The notes under the pieces were generated by a model, which saw only the letters and a program-made list of their open reading frames with translations, was not told where the DNA came from and made no database searches. This document shows, in pieces, positions 17,035-26,498 of a stretch of 40,911 nucleotides of DNA (position 1 is its first letter; the number at the start of each line of letters is the position of its first letter). The stretch covers positions 1-40,911 of the forward strand of contig NZ_BMNT01000057.1 of NCBI RefSeq assembly GCF_014646695.1. The letters run 5' to 3'. A program made the translations under genes and the position numbers. This DNA is from Sphaerisporangium melleum. Its GTDB lineage: Bacteria > Actinomycetota > Actinomycetes > Streptosporangiales > Streptosporangiaceae.

Positions 17035-18552
17035 GTGACGGAGCAAGGCGTGGGGGTGGTGCGTCCGCTTCCCGGCAACGGGTTGATCGCCCACGTGGGC
17101 GGCCTGCTGCTGGTGTGCGACGCGGCCGACGCCGTCACCGAGGAGCTGCTGAGCGCGGTGCGGGAGACCGCCGCGGCGGGCGGCGACGGCAGGGCCCTGG
17201 CCCGGCGCGCCGCCCAGGTCCTCGCGCGGTCGATGGCCGGCGAGCCGGTCGCCTGCGCCCTCGCCGGCCCCGTGGGCGGCGGCATCGCGGTGCTGGTCAG
17301 CGGCGACGCCCAGGCATCGGTCACCGGGCCGGGCACCGAGGTCCGGCTCGACGGCAAGGACGCCCTCACCTGGACCGACCGGCTGGTGAGCGGTCCGATC
17401 ACCGCCGTCGAGCTGCGCCTGCCCGACGCCGGTGCGCCGATCAGCCGGGCCAGGCTGGACGCGGGGGTGATCCCCGGAGGCGGCGTCAACTGCGACTTCA
17501 CCGGCCAGGGCGACTTCACCGCCGCGCCCGTCCGGCGGTCCGCCGAGACCTCCACCCCGGCGCCCGCAGCCGAGCCGGCCCCGTCATCCGCGAACTCCGC
17601 GAGCTACGTGAGCTCCGCGGTGTCCGCGCCCTCCGGGCCGCAGGTGTCGCCGGACCCTTATGGCGCGCCGGGCCCGGCCGACCCCTACGGCGCGCCCGGC
17701 TCCTACGGTGCCGACCCCTATGGCGCGGGCCCGTCCGGCTGGGAGCCCGAGCCGATTCGTCACGAGCCCGCCGCGCCGGTGTCCGGTCCGGCCGAGGCGT
17801 CCGCGCCACCGGCCGAGCCGGCGCCGTTCCCCGGTCCGCCGCCCGGCGGCACGCCCGGCCCGTCCCCGGCGCACGAGCAGCCGGCGGCCCTGCTCACCGA
17901 CCCCGAGATGGCCGCCATGCCCCCCGGCGGTCCCGGCCAGGCGGAGACCTTCGGGAGCCCCGCCGGCGCCGGCTTCGAGTCGTACCTGCCCGATGAGGGC
18001 GGCGAGGACCGTCCGGGCCCCGGCGGGCCGCTGTTCGAGCCCACCGAGGCCGCGCCGACGCCCGAGCCGCTCAACCGTCCCATGGTCTACGGGGTCGACT
18101 GCAAGAACGACCACTTCAACGACCCCCGCGTGCCCTACTGCGCGGTCTGCGGCGTGGCCCTGGTCCAGCGCAACCTGGTGCCCTACAAGGGGGAACGCCC
18201 GCCGCTCGGCGTGCTGATGCTCGACGACGGCACGGCGCTCACCCTCGACGGCGACCACCTTCTCGGCCGCGACCCGGAGCGGGCGCCGGAGGTCACCTCG
18301 GGCGAGGCGCGCCCGGCCAGGGTGACCAGCCCCGACGGGTCGGTCTCCCGGCGGCATCTGCGGGTGCGGCTCGACGGGTGGGACGTCAACCTGATCGACC
18401 TCGGCTCGGTGAACGGCACCCAGGTGCAGCCGCCCGGCGATCCCAACTTCTACGACATCCCGCCGAACGAGCCGGTGCCGATCCTGCCGGGCACCACGGT
18501 GCGCATCGGAGTCTCGCGCACCATGCGCTACGAGGCGCACCGCAACGCCTGA
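17035..18552 (+). CDS. FHA-domain protein with N-terminal globular domain, Pro-rich linker and zinc-finger-like patch
   Basis: 505 residues. Part 1 (about 1-160) is a folded domain I cannot name, VVRPLPGNGLIAHVGGLLLV then GAGVIPGGG-type strands, superficially like a degenerate PP2C core. Part 2 (about 160-340) is Pro/Ala/Gly-rich and includes three DPYGA repeats at 17653-17730. Part 3 has Cys356, His360, Cys369 and Cys372 (CKNDH, then CAVCG), a likely zinc site. Part 4 is an FHA domain from about 405, with LLGRDPE, SRRH (438-441) and DLGSVNGTQV, the phosphothreonine-binding set. GTG 17035 is preceded by GAGGGAGAG; the frame is open further upstream but without protein-like content. FHA partners are usually substrates of Ser/Thr kinases, possibly the one at 28086. 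Confidence 0.88.
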   Translation: MTEQGVGVVRPLPGNGLIAHVGGLLLVCDAADAVTEELLSAVRETAAAGGDGRALARRAAQVLARSMAGEPVACALAGPVGGGIAVLVSGDAQASVTGPGTEVRLDGKDALTWTDRLVSGPITAVELRLPDAGAPISRARLDAGVIPGGGVNCDFTGQGDFTAAPVRRSAETSTPAPAAEPAPSSANSASYVSSAVSAPSGPQVSPDPYGAPGPADPYGAPGSYGADPYGAGPSGWEPEPIRHEPAAPVSGPAEASAPPAEPAPFPGPPPGGTPGPSPAHEQPAALLTDPEMAAMPPGGPGQAETFGSPAGAGFESYLPDEGGEDRPGPGGPLFEPTEAAPTPEPLNRPMVYGVDCKNDHFNDPRVPYCAVCGVALVQRNLVPYKGERPPLGVLMLDDGTALTLDGDHLLGRDPERAPEVTSGEARPARVTSPDGSVSRRHLRVRLDGWDVNLIDLGSVNGTQVQPPGDPNFYDIPPNEPVPILPGTTVRIGVSRTMRYEAHRNA

Positions 18553-18595
18553 CCGATGCTCCGGCGGGGCGCCGGCCGATGCTTCCCGCGTGCGT

Positions 18596-19219
18596 TCAGC
18601 CCTGGAGGGCGCGCTCCACCACGGCGGTCAGCTCCTGTTCGGTGAGCACACGCGGGACGCCGATCGCCTTGGCCTGGACGTAGACGGCGCACAGCCACTC
18701 CAGGAGCCTGGCGCGCTCCAGGGCCTGCTCCAGGTCGGCTCCGACGGCCACGGCCCCGTGGTTGGCCATCAGGGCCGCGTGGCGGCCCTCCAGCGCCGCG
18801 CGCACGTGCCCCGCCAGCTCGGCGGTGCCGTAGGTGGCGTACGGCGCCACCCGCACCGGGCCGCCGAGCAGCAGCACGTTGTAGTGCATGGGAGGCAGCT
18901 CGTCGGTGGTGGAGGACACCACCACGGCGTACTGCGAGTGGGTGTGCACGATGGCCGCCGCCGCGGTGGAGGCGTAGACCGCCAGGTGCATCGGAACCTC
19001 CGAGGACGGCTTCAGCTCGCCCTCGATCACGCGGCCCGACATGTCCAGCACCGGGCAGCCGCCGGGGGTGAGCCGGTCGAGCGCCACGCCGCCGGGGGAG
19101 ACCGCCACCAGGTCTCCCTCGCGGACGCTGATGTTGCCCGAGGTGCCGAGCACCAGCCCGCTCTCCACCATCGTGCGCCCGATCTCGCACAGCCGTTCCC
19201 GCTCCCGCGCCAGCCTCAT
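18596..19219 (-). CDS. Class II aldolase / L-fuculose-phosphate aldolase family protein
   Basis: 207 residues. GTSGNISVR (phosphate-binding loop), SPGGVALDRL, the catalytic Glu74 in ELKPSSEVPMH, zinc ligands His92 and His94 in IVHTHSQYA and His154 in MANHGAVAVG are all present, so the enzyme should be active. The family cleaves sugar-1-phosphates to dihydroxyacetone phosphate plus an aldehyde, or decarboxylates related acids. I prefer ATG 19219 with GAGGACGGAAG upstream over ATG 19261. It is the last gene of the minus-strand pair with the TetR regulator and probably acts with the divergent kinase and aminotransferase. Confidence 0.88.
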   Translation of the reverse strand: MRLARERERLCEIGRTMVESGLVLGTSGNISVREGDLVAVSPGGVALDRLTPGGCPVLDMSGRVIEGELKPSSEVPMHLAVYASTAAAAIVHTHSQYAVVVSSTTDELPPMHYNVLLLGGPVRVAPYATYGTAELAGHVRAALEGRHAALMANHGAVAVGADLEQALERARLLEWLCAVYVQAKAIGVPRVLTEQELTAVVERALQG

Positions 19220-19295
19220 GCCGCTTCCGTCCTCGCGTCTCGTGTGTTCCGATTCGCCCATGATCCCGGTCGCCCGCGGGCCGGGCGAGCGGTGC

Positions 19296-19886
19296 TCAGG
19301 GGCCCAGCCGGTCCAGTTCGGCGGCCATCAGGCGGGTGAGCGTCTCGGGGCCCAGCCGGTCGGGGTAGAGCAGGCGGTGCAGGCTGAGCCCGTCGACCAG
19401 GGCCAGCAGGCGCTCGGCCGCGTCGTCGAGGTCGGTGCCCGGCGCGATCTCACCCGCCGCCGCGCCGGACTCCAGCAGGGTGCGCACCAGCAGGCGCAGT
19501 TCGCCGGCCTCCTCGCGCTGGACCTCCAGCAGGCGCCCTCCGGCCAGGCTGCGGCCCCAGAACCCGACCTCCAGGGCGGTCTCCCGTTCCCGCTCCTCGT
19601 CCAGGGGAAGGTTGTCCAGCAGCACCTCGCGCAGCGCCGCGAGCCCTGAGCGGCCGGTGAGCTTGGCCGACAGGCGCCGCACGATGCGCCGGTGGGAGGC
19701 GCGCAGCGCCGACAGCAGGATGTCGTCCTTGTCGGCGAAGTAGTGGGTGAGCACGCCGTTGGAGTATCCGGCCTCCTTGGCGATGGCCCTGGTGGTCGCC
19801 GCGTCGATGCCCTCACGCAGGATGACCCGGCGGGCGGCGTCCACCACCTCCTCGCGGCGCTCCTCGTGATCGACGATCTTCGGCAT
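19296..19886 (-). CDS. TetR-family transcriptional repressor
   Basis: 196 residues. N-terminal HTH: RREEVVDAARRVILREG, TTRAIAKEAGYSNGVLTHYF, ADKDDILLSAL. The C-terminal ligand domain has the BetI/TetR_C_6-like LLPDERERETALEVGFWGR character. It is transcribed away from the PfkB gene, and an imperfect 18-bp palindrome in the PfkB promoter is the obvious operator. It most likely represses the PfkB-aminotransferase operon and its own operon until the pathway substrate is present. Confidence 0.92.
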   Translation of the reverse strand: MPKIVDHEERREEVVDAARRVILREGIDAATTRAIAKEAGYSNGVLTHYFADKDDILLSALRASHRRIVRRLSAKLTGRSGLAALREVLLDNLPLDEERERETALEVGFWGRSLAGGRLLEVQREEAGELRLLVRTLLESGAAAGEIAPGTDLDDAAERLLALVDGLSLHRLLYPDRLGPETLTRLMAAELDRLGP

Positions 19887-19917
19887 TCCCGTCCCTTCGC
19901 CCCTGCCTCGTGGTGTC

Positions 19918-19948
19918 TTGACATTTTAGTCGGACGCCCGTCTATTAT
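19918..19948 (+). promoter_or_regulatory. PfkB-operon promoter with embedded TetR operator
   Basis: TTGACA at 19918-19923 with TCTATT at 19941-19946 (17-bp spacer) or TATTAT at 19943-19948 (19-bp spacer). Between them lies TAGTCGGACGCCCGTCTA (19927-19944), an imperfect palindrome with seven of nine base pairs matching between arms. Binding there would block RNA polymerase. This is the best promoter in the window by consensus. Confidence 0.65.
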
Positions 19949-19988
19949 CGGCGATCGCGGAAATCCCCCCATCCGAGAAGGATCCGCC

Positions 19989-20948
19989 ATGAACGTCCTC
20001 ACCATCGGGGTGCACATCGTCGACGTGCTCGCCAGGCCCGTGGAGTCCATCCCGCACGGCCAGGACACCCACCTGCTCGACCAGATCAGGGTCACCGCCG
20101 CCGGGGCCGCCGCGGGCACCGCGGTCGACCTGGCGAGGCTCGGCGTGCCGGTCGCCTCGGCCGGCGCCGTCGGCGCCGACGAGCTGGGCGACCTGCTGCT
20201 GATGCTCATGGAACGGCACGGCGTGGACGCGCGGGGCGTCGTGCGCAAGCCCGGCGAGCAGACCGCGGCCTCGATCCTGCCCATCCGCCCCGACGGCGGC
20301 CGCCCCTCCTTCCATGTGCCGGGCGCCAACCTCGCCTACGCGTTCGCCGACCTCGACCCGGCACTGGTCACCGGCGCCCGGGTCGTGCACCTCGGCGGCA
20401 TGGACGTCACCTGGGGCCTGCACGACCCGGGGTTTTTCGAACTGCTCGGCGCCGCCCGGCGCGGCGGGACGGTCGTCACCATGGACCTGCTGTCCACCAT
20501 GCCCGACCTGATGGCCGGCGCCCGTGCCTTCCTGCCGTACGTCGACCACTTCCTGCCCAACGAGGAGCAGGCGCTACTGATCACCGGTGCGTCCGGCGTC
20601 GAGGAGGCCGCGGCCGCCCTGCTGGCCGAGGGCCCCTCGTCGGTGCTCGTCACGCTGGGCGCCGAGGGCAGCCTGGTGGCGACCGCGGCCGGCACGGCAC
20701 GCGTGCCCGCCCTGCCGGTCCAGGTCGTGGACACCACCGGCTGCGGCGACGCCTACTGCGCCGGGTTCATCACCGGCCTGCTCGGCGGGCGCGAGGTGCT
20801 GGACTGCGCCCGCCTCGGCACCGTCCTGGCCTCGCGGGTCGCCGGGGGCCTCGGATCGGACGCGGGGCTGGACGGCCTGACCGCCGAACGGCTCGACCAC
20901 CTCGCACACGAGAACGTCCAAGGACTCCACGCCGGCGAAGGGATCTAG
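19989..20948 (+). CDS. PfkB-family carbohydrate/nucleoside kinase
   Basis: 319 residues of ribokinase fold. The glycine-rich start AAGAAAGTAVDLARLG (about 38-52), AVGADELGDLL, and the second signature VVDTTGCGDAYCAGF with catalytic base Asp254 and its anion hole are intact. The ATG at 19989 has GAGAAGGA upstream. The next gene, an aminotransferase, begins three bases after the stop, so this is an operon. The family phosphorylates sugars, sugar acids or nucleosides; with the class II aldolase divergently encoded, a kinase-then-aldolase catabolic route is likely (inference). Confidence 0.92.
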   Translation: MNVLTIGVHIVDVLARPVESIPHGQDTHLLDQIRVTAAGAAAGTAVDLARLGVPVASAGAVGADELGDLLLMLMERHGVDARGVVRKPGEQTAASILPIRPDGGRPSFHVPGANLAYAFADLDPALVTGARVVHLGGMDVTWGLHDPGFFELLGAARRGGTVVTMDLLSTMPDLMAGARAFLPYVDHFLPNEEQALLITGASGVEEAAAALLAEGPSSVLVTLGAEGSLVATAAGTARVPALPVQVVDTTGCGDAYCAGFITGLLGGREVLDCARLGTVLASRVAGGLGSDAGLDGLTAERLDHLAHENVQGLHAGEGI

Positions 20949-20951
20949 ATC

Positions 20952-22184
20952 ATGTCCGAGACCACCTCCGACGCCGCCCTGCGCGAGCGGGCCGCCAAGG
21001 TGATCCCCGGCGGCATGTACGGCCACCTCAACGCCGCCATCTTCGCCCCCGGCTACCCGCAGTTCTTCGTCCGGGGCGAGGGCTGCCGCCAGTGGGACGC
21101 CGACGGGCGCGAGTACGTCGACCTGATGTGCAGCTGGGGGCCGGTCATCCTCGGCCACCGGCACCCGCGGGTCGAGCAGGCCGCGGCCGCCCAGCGGGCC
21201 GCCGGGGACTGCCTCAACGGCCCCGGCCCGGTCATGGTCGAACTGGCCGAGCTGATGGTCGACCTGATCCCCTCGGCGGACTGGGTGATGTTCTCCAAGA
21301 ACGGCACCGACGCCACCACCCAGGCGCTCATGGTGGCCCGTGCCGCGACCGGCCGCACCAAGGTGCTGGTCGCCCACGGCGCCTACCACGGCGCCGACCC
21401 GTGGTGCACGCCGAGCCTGTCCGGAACCACGCCCAATGAGCGCGCCGACCTCATCGAGTACCCCTACAACGACCTCGCCGGGGCCGAGGAGGCGGCGGCG
21501 CGGGCCGAGGGCGACGTCGCCGCCATCATCGTCACGCCGTTCAAGCACGACTCCTTCGAGGACCAGGAGATGGTCGATCCCGTGTTCGCGCGCGGGGTGC
21601 GCGCCCTGGCCGACCGCATCGGCGCCGCCCTGGTGATCGACGACGTCCGGGCCGGGTTCCGGCTGGACCTGCGCGGCACCTGGGAGCCGTACGGCGTGCG
21701 GCCCGACCTGACCGCGTGGAGCAAGGCGATGGCCAACGGGTACGCCATCGCCGCCGTCACCGGCGTCGACGCGCTGCGCGGCCCCGCACAGACCCTGTAC
21801 TCCACCGGGTCGTTCTGGTTCTCGGCGGTGCCCATGGCCGCGGCCAGGGCCACCATCGAGACGCTGCGCGAGATCGACGGCCCGGCGCTGATGGAGCGGG
21901 CCGGGACGCGCCTGCGCGAGGGCCTCGCCGCGCAGGCGGCGGCGCATGGGTTCACGATCAGGCAGACCGGCCCGGTGCAGATCCCGTGGCTGTCCTTCGC
22001 GGGCGACGCGACTTTGGACAAGGGCATGTACTTCTCCGCCGCGTGCCTGCGGGAGGGGGTCTACCTGCACCCCTGGCACAACTGGTTCCTGTCGGCGGCG
22101 CACACCGACGCCGACATCGACCGGGCGCTCGCCGGCACCGACGCCGCCTTCACCGCGCTCCGTGCGAAGTTCGGCGCCGACTGA
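20952..22184 (+). CDS. Class III PLP aminotransferase (glutamate-1-semialdehyde aminomutase-like)
   Basis: 410 residues. N-terminal RAAKVIPGGMYGHLN and YVDLMCSWGPVILGHRHP, the PLP phosphate-binding KNGTDATTQALMVAR, AHGAYHGAD, the pyridine-binding Asp230 in LVIDDVRAGFR and Lys258 in AWSKAMANGYAIAAVTG. The second residue of the usual D-E-V is Asp here (DDV). It resembles HemL, but real HemL sits with haem genes, so this is probably a catabolic transaminase of the same clade. It follows the PfkB kinase by three bases. Substrate unknown. Confidence 0.9.
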   Translation: MSETTSDAALRERAAKVIPGGMYGHLNAAIFAPGYPQFFVRGEGCRQWDADGREYVDLMCSWGPVILGHRHPRVEQAAAAQRAAGDCLNGPGPVMVELAELMVDLIPSADWVMFSKNGTDATTQALMVARAATGRTKVLVAHGAYHGADPWCTPSLSGTTPNERADLIEYPYNDLAGAEEAAARAEGDVAAIIVTPFKHDSFEDQEMVDPVFARGVRALADRIGAALVIDDVRAGFRLDLRGTWEPYGVRPDLTAWSKAMANGYAIAAVTGVDALRGPAQTLYSTGSFWFSAVPMAAARATIETLREIDGPALMERAGTRLREGLAAQAAAHGFTIRQTGPVQIPWLSFAGDATLDKGMYFSAACLREGVYLHPWHNWFLSAAHTDADIDRALAGTDAAFTALRAKFGAD

Positions 22185-22209
22185 GCACCGCGCGAGGAGG
22201 CCGCCGGGG

Positions 22210-23310
22210 TCAGCCGCGCAGGCGCACCCACTGCAGATCGTCGTGCCAGGTGCCGTCCGGGCCGGGCAGCAGCTTCTTGATCACTGCCTCCCGGACGAAC
22301 CCGGCGCGTTCCAGCACCCGCTGGGAGGCGACGTTGTCCGGGGCCGTGCCGGCCACCAGCCGGTGCAGGGGAGTGCAGGCGAACGCCCACTCCGCCAGCA
22401 GGGTCACCGCGCGGGTCATCAGGCCGCGCCCGCGGAACCGGCCGGCCAGGCTGTAGCCGATCATGCCCTGGGCGAGCGGCGGGACGATGTTCATCAGTTG
22501 CAGGTGCCCGGCGAACTCCCCGGTGGCGGCGTCCCGCACGGCCAGCTCGGCCCGCTCGCCCCACAGCCACCACGCGCGGGCGCAGCGGGTGCGGAACCGG
22601 GTCTCCGCGAGGTCGGGGGCCTGCGGCGGCACGCTGCGCGCGAACACGTCCGGCTCGCACATCATGTCGTGGTAGGCGGCCAGGTCGCCGGGGCTCAGCG
22701 GCTCCAGCCGCACCACGCCGTCGGTCAGCGCGCCGCCGGGCAGCGCGGGCAGATAGGGGCGCTCGGGTGTGCCGGGATCGGTGACCACGCGGGCGAACAG
22801 CACCGCGTCGTCCCGGCCGCCGTCCCTGCGCGCGCCCACGCCGCGCTGGACGCCCTCACGGCGGTAGCCCGCTGCCATCGCCACGCGCTGGCTGGCGATG
22901 TTCTCCAGGTCGGCGAGCAGTTCGACCCGGGGGATGCCCTGCGCGAAGGCCCAGTCGGTCAGGACGCGGGCCACCGTGGTGGCCAGGCCTCGCCCGCGCG
23001 CCCAGGGAGCGACCAGATAGCCGATCTCGGCGTTGCCCCGGACGTCCGGCGGCTTGAGGGAGAAGTCAGCGAGCCACTCGCCGGTGGCGGGGTCGGTGAC
23101 GGCGAAGCTCGCGCCGCCCGCCTCCCACAGGGCCGGGGCGGTCTCGGTGACGAACCGCCGCGCGTCCTCGGGGGTGTAGGCCACGGGGATGTTCGGGATG
23201 AACCTGACGATCTCGGGATCGGTGCAGGCCCGCGCGATCGCGTCGATGTCGCCCTCGGCGAGCGGGCGCAGGAGGTAGGGGCCCGCCGGGACGGCGTCAC
23301 GGGGAAGCAT
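22210..23310 (-). CDS. Tandem GNAT-family N-acetyltransferase
   Basis: 366 residues holding two RimJ-type GNAT domains. The first (about 10-175) has IGYLVAPWARGRGLATTVAR as the acetyl-CoA loop and ENIASQRVAMAAGYRREG; the second (about 195-366) has IGYSLAGRFRGRGLMTRAV and DNVASQRVLERAGFVREA. Both keep the R/Q-x-x-G-x-G/A motif, so both could bind acetyl-CoA. The ATG at 23310 is chosen; a TTG two codons upstream is possible. Candidate substrates are protein N termini or small molecules such as aminoglycosides, but nothing in the context decides. Confidence 0.88.
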   Translation of the reverse strand: MLPRDAVPAGPYLLRPLAEGDIDAIARACTDPEIVRFIPNIPVAYTPEDARRFVTETAPALWEAGGASFAVTDPATGEWLADFSLKPPDVRGNAEIGYLVAPWARGRGLATTVARVLTDWAFAQGIPRVELLADLENIASQRVAMAAGYRREGVQRGVGARRDGGRDDAVLFARVVTDPGTPERPYLPALPGGALTDGVVRLEPLSPGDLAAYHDMMCEPDVFARSVPPQAPDLAETRFRTRCARAWWLWGERAELAVRDAATGEFAGHLQLMNIVPPLAQGMIGYSLAGRFRGRGLMTRAVTLLAEWAFACTPLHRLVAGTAPDNVASQRVLERAGFVREAVIKKLLPGPDGTWHDDLQWVRLRG

Positions 23311-23392
23311 GGGCAAGAGCTACCAGTATCGGGCGCGGAGCGCCAATCCATTTGCCCCTGGTATGCGCCACCCCAGACCTCGCTTTACCTGA

Positions 23393-24322
<930 letters not shown>

Positions 24323-24480
24323 GCACCCGGGGACGGGTGTGGCGTTCCGGTGGAGAACCATGCCGGCTCGCGCAACCCGGGAACAGAAAACCTTGTCGTT
24401 CCGCTTACCTAGCAATAGCTGCCTATAAGGCAATTAGCACCGAACACTGGATGTAATGACACGAACACTCCCTGGCCAGG

Positions 24481-24508
24481 TTACGGATGCCCCCGAGATA
24501 GGTAGGGT
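24481..24508 (+). promoter_or_regulatory. Putative promoter of arc
   Basis: TTACGG at 24481-24486, a 16-bp spacer and TAGGGT at 24503-24508. Transcription would start near 24515, 30 nt before the start codon. The 8-mer GTAGGGTC here recurs before prcB. A short hairpin TGCCT-ATA-AGGCA lies in the AT-rich stretch upstream of it, near 24421-24433, and might end trmI transcription. Confidence 0.5.
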
Positions 24509-24544
24509 CTTGAGTAGTCGCCCTCGACTGGGAAGGAGGTGACT

Positions 24545-26308
24545 GTGGCAGCTCGCGATGACGCTGAGGCTCGAGCCGCCCAGCGCGAACGAGAGGTCGC
24601 GGACCTCACAACTCAGGTCTCCTTCCTCCAGGAGGAGATCACCGCGTTGCGCCGGAAGCTTGCGGAGTCTCCCCGTCAAGCCAGGGTCCTGGAGGAACGC
24701 CTCCATGAGCTGCAGGCCAATCTGGCCGCCGTCACCGGGCAGAACGAGCGCCTGGTGGCCACGCTCAAGGAGGCCCGGGACCAGATCGTGGCGCTGAAGG
24801 AGGAGGTCGACCGGCTGGCGCAGCCGCCGTCCGGCTTCGGAGTCTTCCTCGAGGCCCGCGAAGACGGGACCGTGGAGGTCTTCACCGGAGGACGCAAGCT
24901 CCGGGTGAACGTCAGCCCGGCGGTGGACGTCGCCTCGCTCAAGCGCGGCCAGGAGGTCATGCTCAACGAGGCGCTGAACGTCGTCGAGGCGCTCGGCTAC
25001 GAGACCGTCGGCGAGATCGTGATGCTCAAGGAGCTGCTCGAGGACGGGCAGCGCGCGCTGGTGATCTCGCACGCCGACGAGGAGCGCGTGGTCCGTCTCG
25101 CCGAGTCCCTGCTCGACCAGCCCATCCGGGCGGGCGACTCCCTGCTGCTGGAGTCCCGCTCCGGCTACGTCTACGAGCGCATCCCCAAGTCCGAGGTCGA
25201 GGAGCTCGTGCTGGAGGAGGTGCCCGACATCTCCTACGAGGAGATCGGCGGCCTCTCCCGGCAGATCGAGCAGATCAGGGACGCCATCGAGCTGCCCTAC
25301 CTGCACGCCGACCTGTTCCGCGAGCACCAGCTGCGCCCGCCCAAGGGCGTGCTGCTGTACGGTCCCCCCGGGTGCGGCAAGACGCTCATCGCCAAGGCCG
25401 TGGCCAACTCCCTGGCCAAGCAGGTCGCGGAGAAGACCGGCCAGTCCGGCAAGAGCTTCTTCCTCAACATCAAGGGCCCGGAGCTGCTGAACAAGTACGT
25501 CGGTGAGACCGAGCGGCACATCCGCCTGGTCTTCCAGCGGGCCCGTGAGAAGGCCTCCGAGGGCACCCCGGTGATCGTGTTCTTCGACGAGATGGACTCG
25601 ATCTTCCGCACCCGCGGCTCCGGCGTCTCCTCCGACGTCGAGAACACCATCGTCCCCCAGCTCCTGTCGGAGATCGACGGTGTCGAGGGCCTGGAGAACG
25701 TCATCGTCATCGGCGCCTCCAACCGCGAGGACATGATCGACCCGGCGATCCTGCGGCCCGGCCGGCTGGACGTCAAGATCAAGATCGAGCGGCCGGACGC
25801 CGAGGCGGCCAAGGACATCTTCTCGAAGTACATCACCGCCGAGCTGCCGCTCCACGAGGAGGACCTCAACGAGCACAGCGGTTCCCGCGAGGGGACCGTC
25901 GTCGGCATGATCCAGCGGGTCGTCGAGCGCATGTACACCGAGAGCGAGGAGAACCGCTTCCTCGAGGTGACCTACGCCAACGGCGACAAGGAGGTCCTGT
26001 ACTTCAAGGACTTCAACTCCGGGGCCATGATCCAGAACATCGTGGACCGCGGCAAGAAGATGGCCATCAAGCAGTTCCTGGAGACCGGGCAGAAGGGGCT
26101 GCGCATCGCGCACCTGCTCGCCGCCTGCGTCGACGAGTTCAGCGAGAACGAGGACCTGCCCAACACCACCAACCCCGACGACTGGGCCCGCATCTCCGGA
26201 AAGAAGGGCGAGCGGATCGTCTACATCCGCACCCTGGTGTCCGGAAAGCAGGGCACGGAGGCCGGGAGGTCCATCGACACGGTCGCCAACACCGGCCAGT
26301 ACCTCTGA
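24545..26308 (+). CDS. arc: Proteasome-associated AAA ATPase (ARC/Mpa)
   Basis: 587 residues, normal length. An N-terminal coiled coil (about 3-93) binds Pup and is followed by the double OB domain (about 95-235). The AAA module has Walker A GPPGCGKT at 273-280, Walker B VIVFFDE at 343-349, and arginine-finger region [17 protein letters not shown]. The protein ends NTGQYL, the penultimate-Tyr motif that opens the proteasome gate. It unfolds pupylated proteins and feeds them into PrcA/PrcB. GTG 24545 is chosen because AAGGAGGTGAC precedes it at the right distance; GTG 24539 lies inside that ribosome site. Confidence 0.97.
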   Translation: MAARDDAEARAAQREREVADLTTQVSFLQEEITALRRKLAESPRQARVLEERLHELQANLAAVTGQNERLVATLKEARDQIVALKEEVDRLAQPPSGFGVFLEAREDGTVEVFTGGRKLRVNVSPAVDVASLKRGQEVMLNEALNVVEALGYETVGEIVMLKELLEDGQRALVISHADEERVVRLAESLLDQPIRAGDSLLLESRSGYVYERIPKSEVEELVLEEVPDISYEEIGGLSRQIEQIRDAIELPYLHADLFREHQLRPPKGVLLYGPPGCGKTLIAKAVANSLAKQVAEKTGQSGKSFFLNIKGPELLNKYVGETERHIRLVFQRAREKASEGTPVIVFFDEMDSIFRTRGSGVSSDVENTIVPQLLSEIDGVEGLENVIVIGASNREDMIDPAILRPGRLDVKIKIERPDAEAAKDIFSKYITAELPLHEEDLNEHSGSREGTVVGMIQRVVERMYTESEENRFLEVTYANGDKEVLYFKDFNSGAMIQNIVDRGKKMAIKQFLETGQKGLRIAHLLAACVDEFSENEDLPNTTNPDDWARISGKKGERIVYIRTLVSGKQGTEAGRSIDTVANTGQYL

Positions 26309-26429
26309 TCGAGGGCGGCCTGAAGGCTCTGCGACGGCGTGGTTCCGCGAGGGGCCGCGCCGTCGCCGTTTCCGCTGAGGGCATGCGGGCAGCGACCTAG
26401 TGAAGGGCCTGAAGCGGTGGCCGACGGTC

Positions 26430-26435
26430 TAGGCT
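26430..26435 (+). promoter_or_regulatory. Possible -10 of dop
   Basis: TAGGCT within GGTCTAGGCTCG, about 64 nt before the dop start, fits TANNNT and resembles the TAGGGT hexamers before arc and prcB. No good -35. The arc-dop gap is 190 nt, so a separate promoter is plausible but unproven. Confidence 0.3.
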
Positions 26436-26498
26436 CGTGTACAGGCGGCGTGACGGCGGCGGCCGGGTGCGAGGCGGCACAGATGAAGGGCTGAGAGC

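Noticed and set aside
20952-22184. Reading the class III aminotransferase as HemL (glutamate-1-semialdehyde aminomutase)
   Set aside because: Similarity is clear but the context is a TetR-controlled kinase/aldolase cluster with no haem genes, and the pyridine-site motif is DDV rather than DEV.
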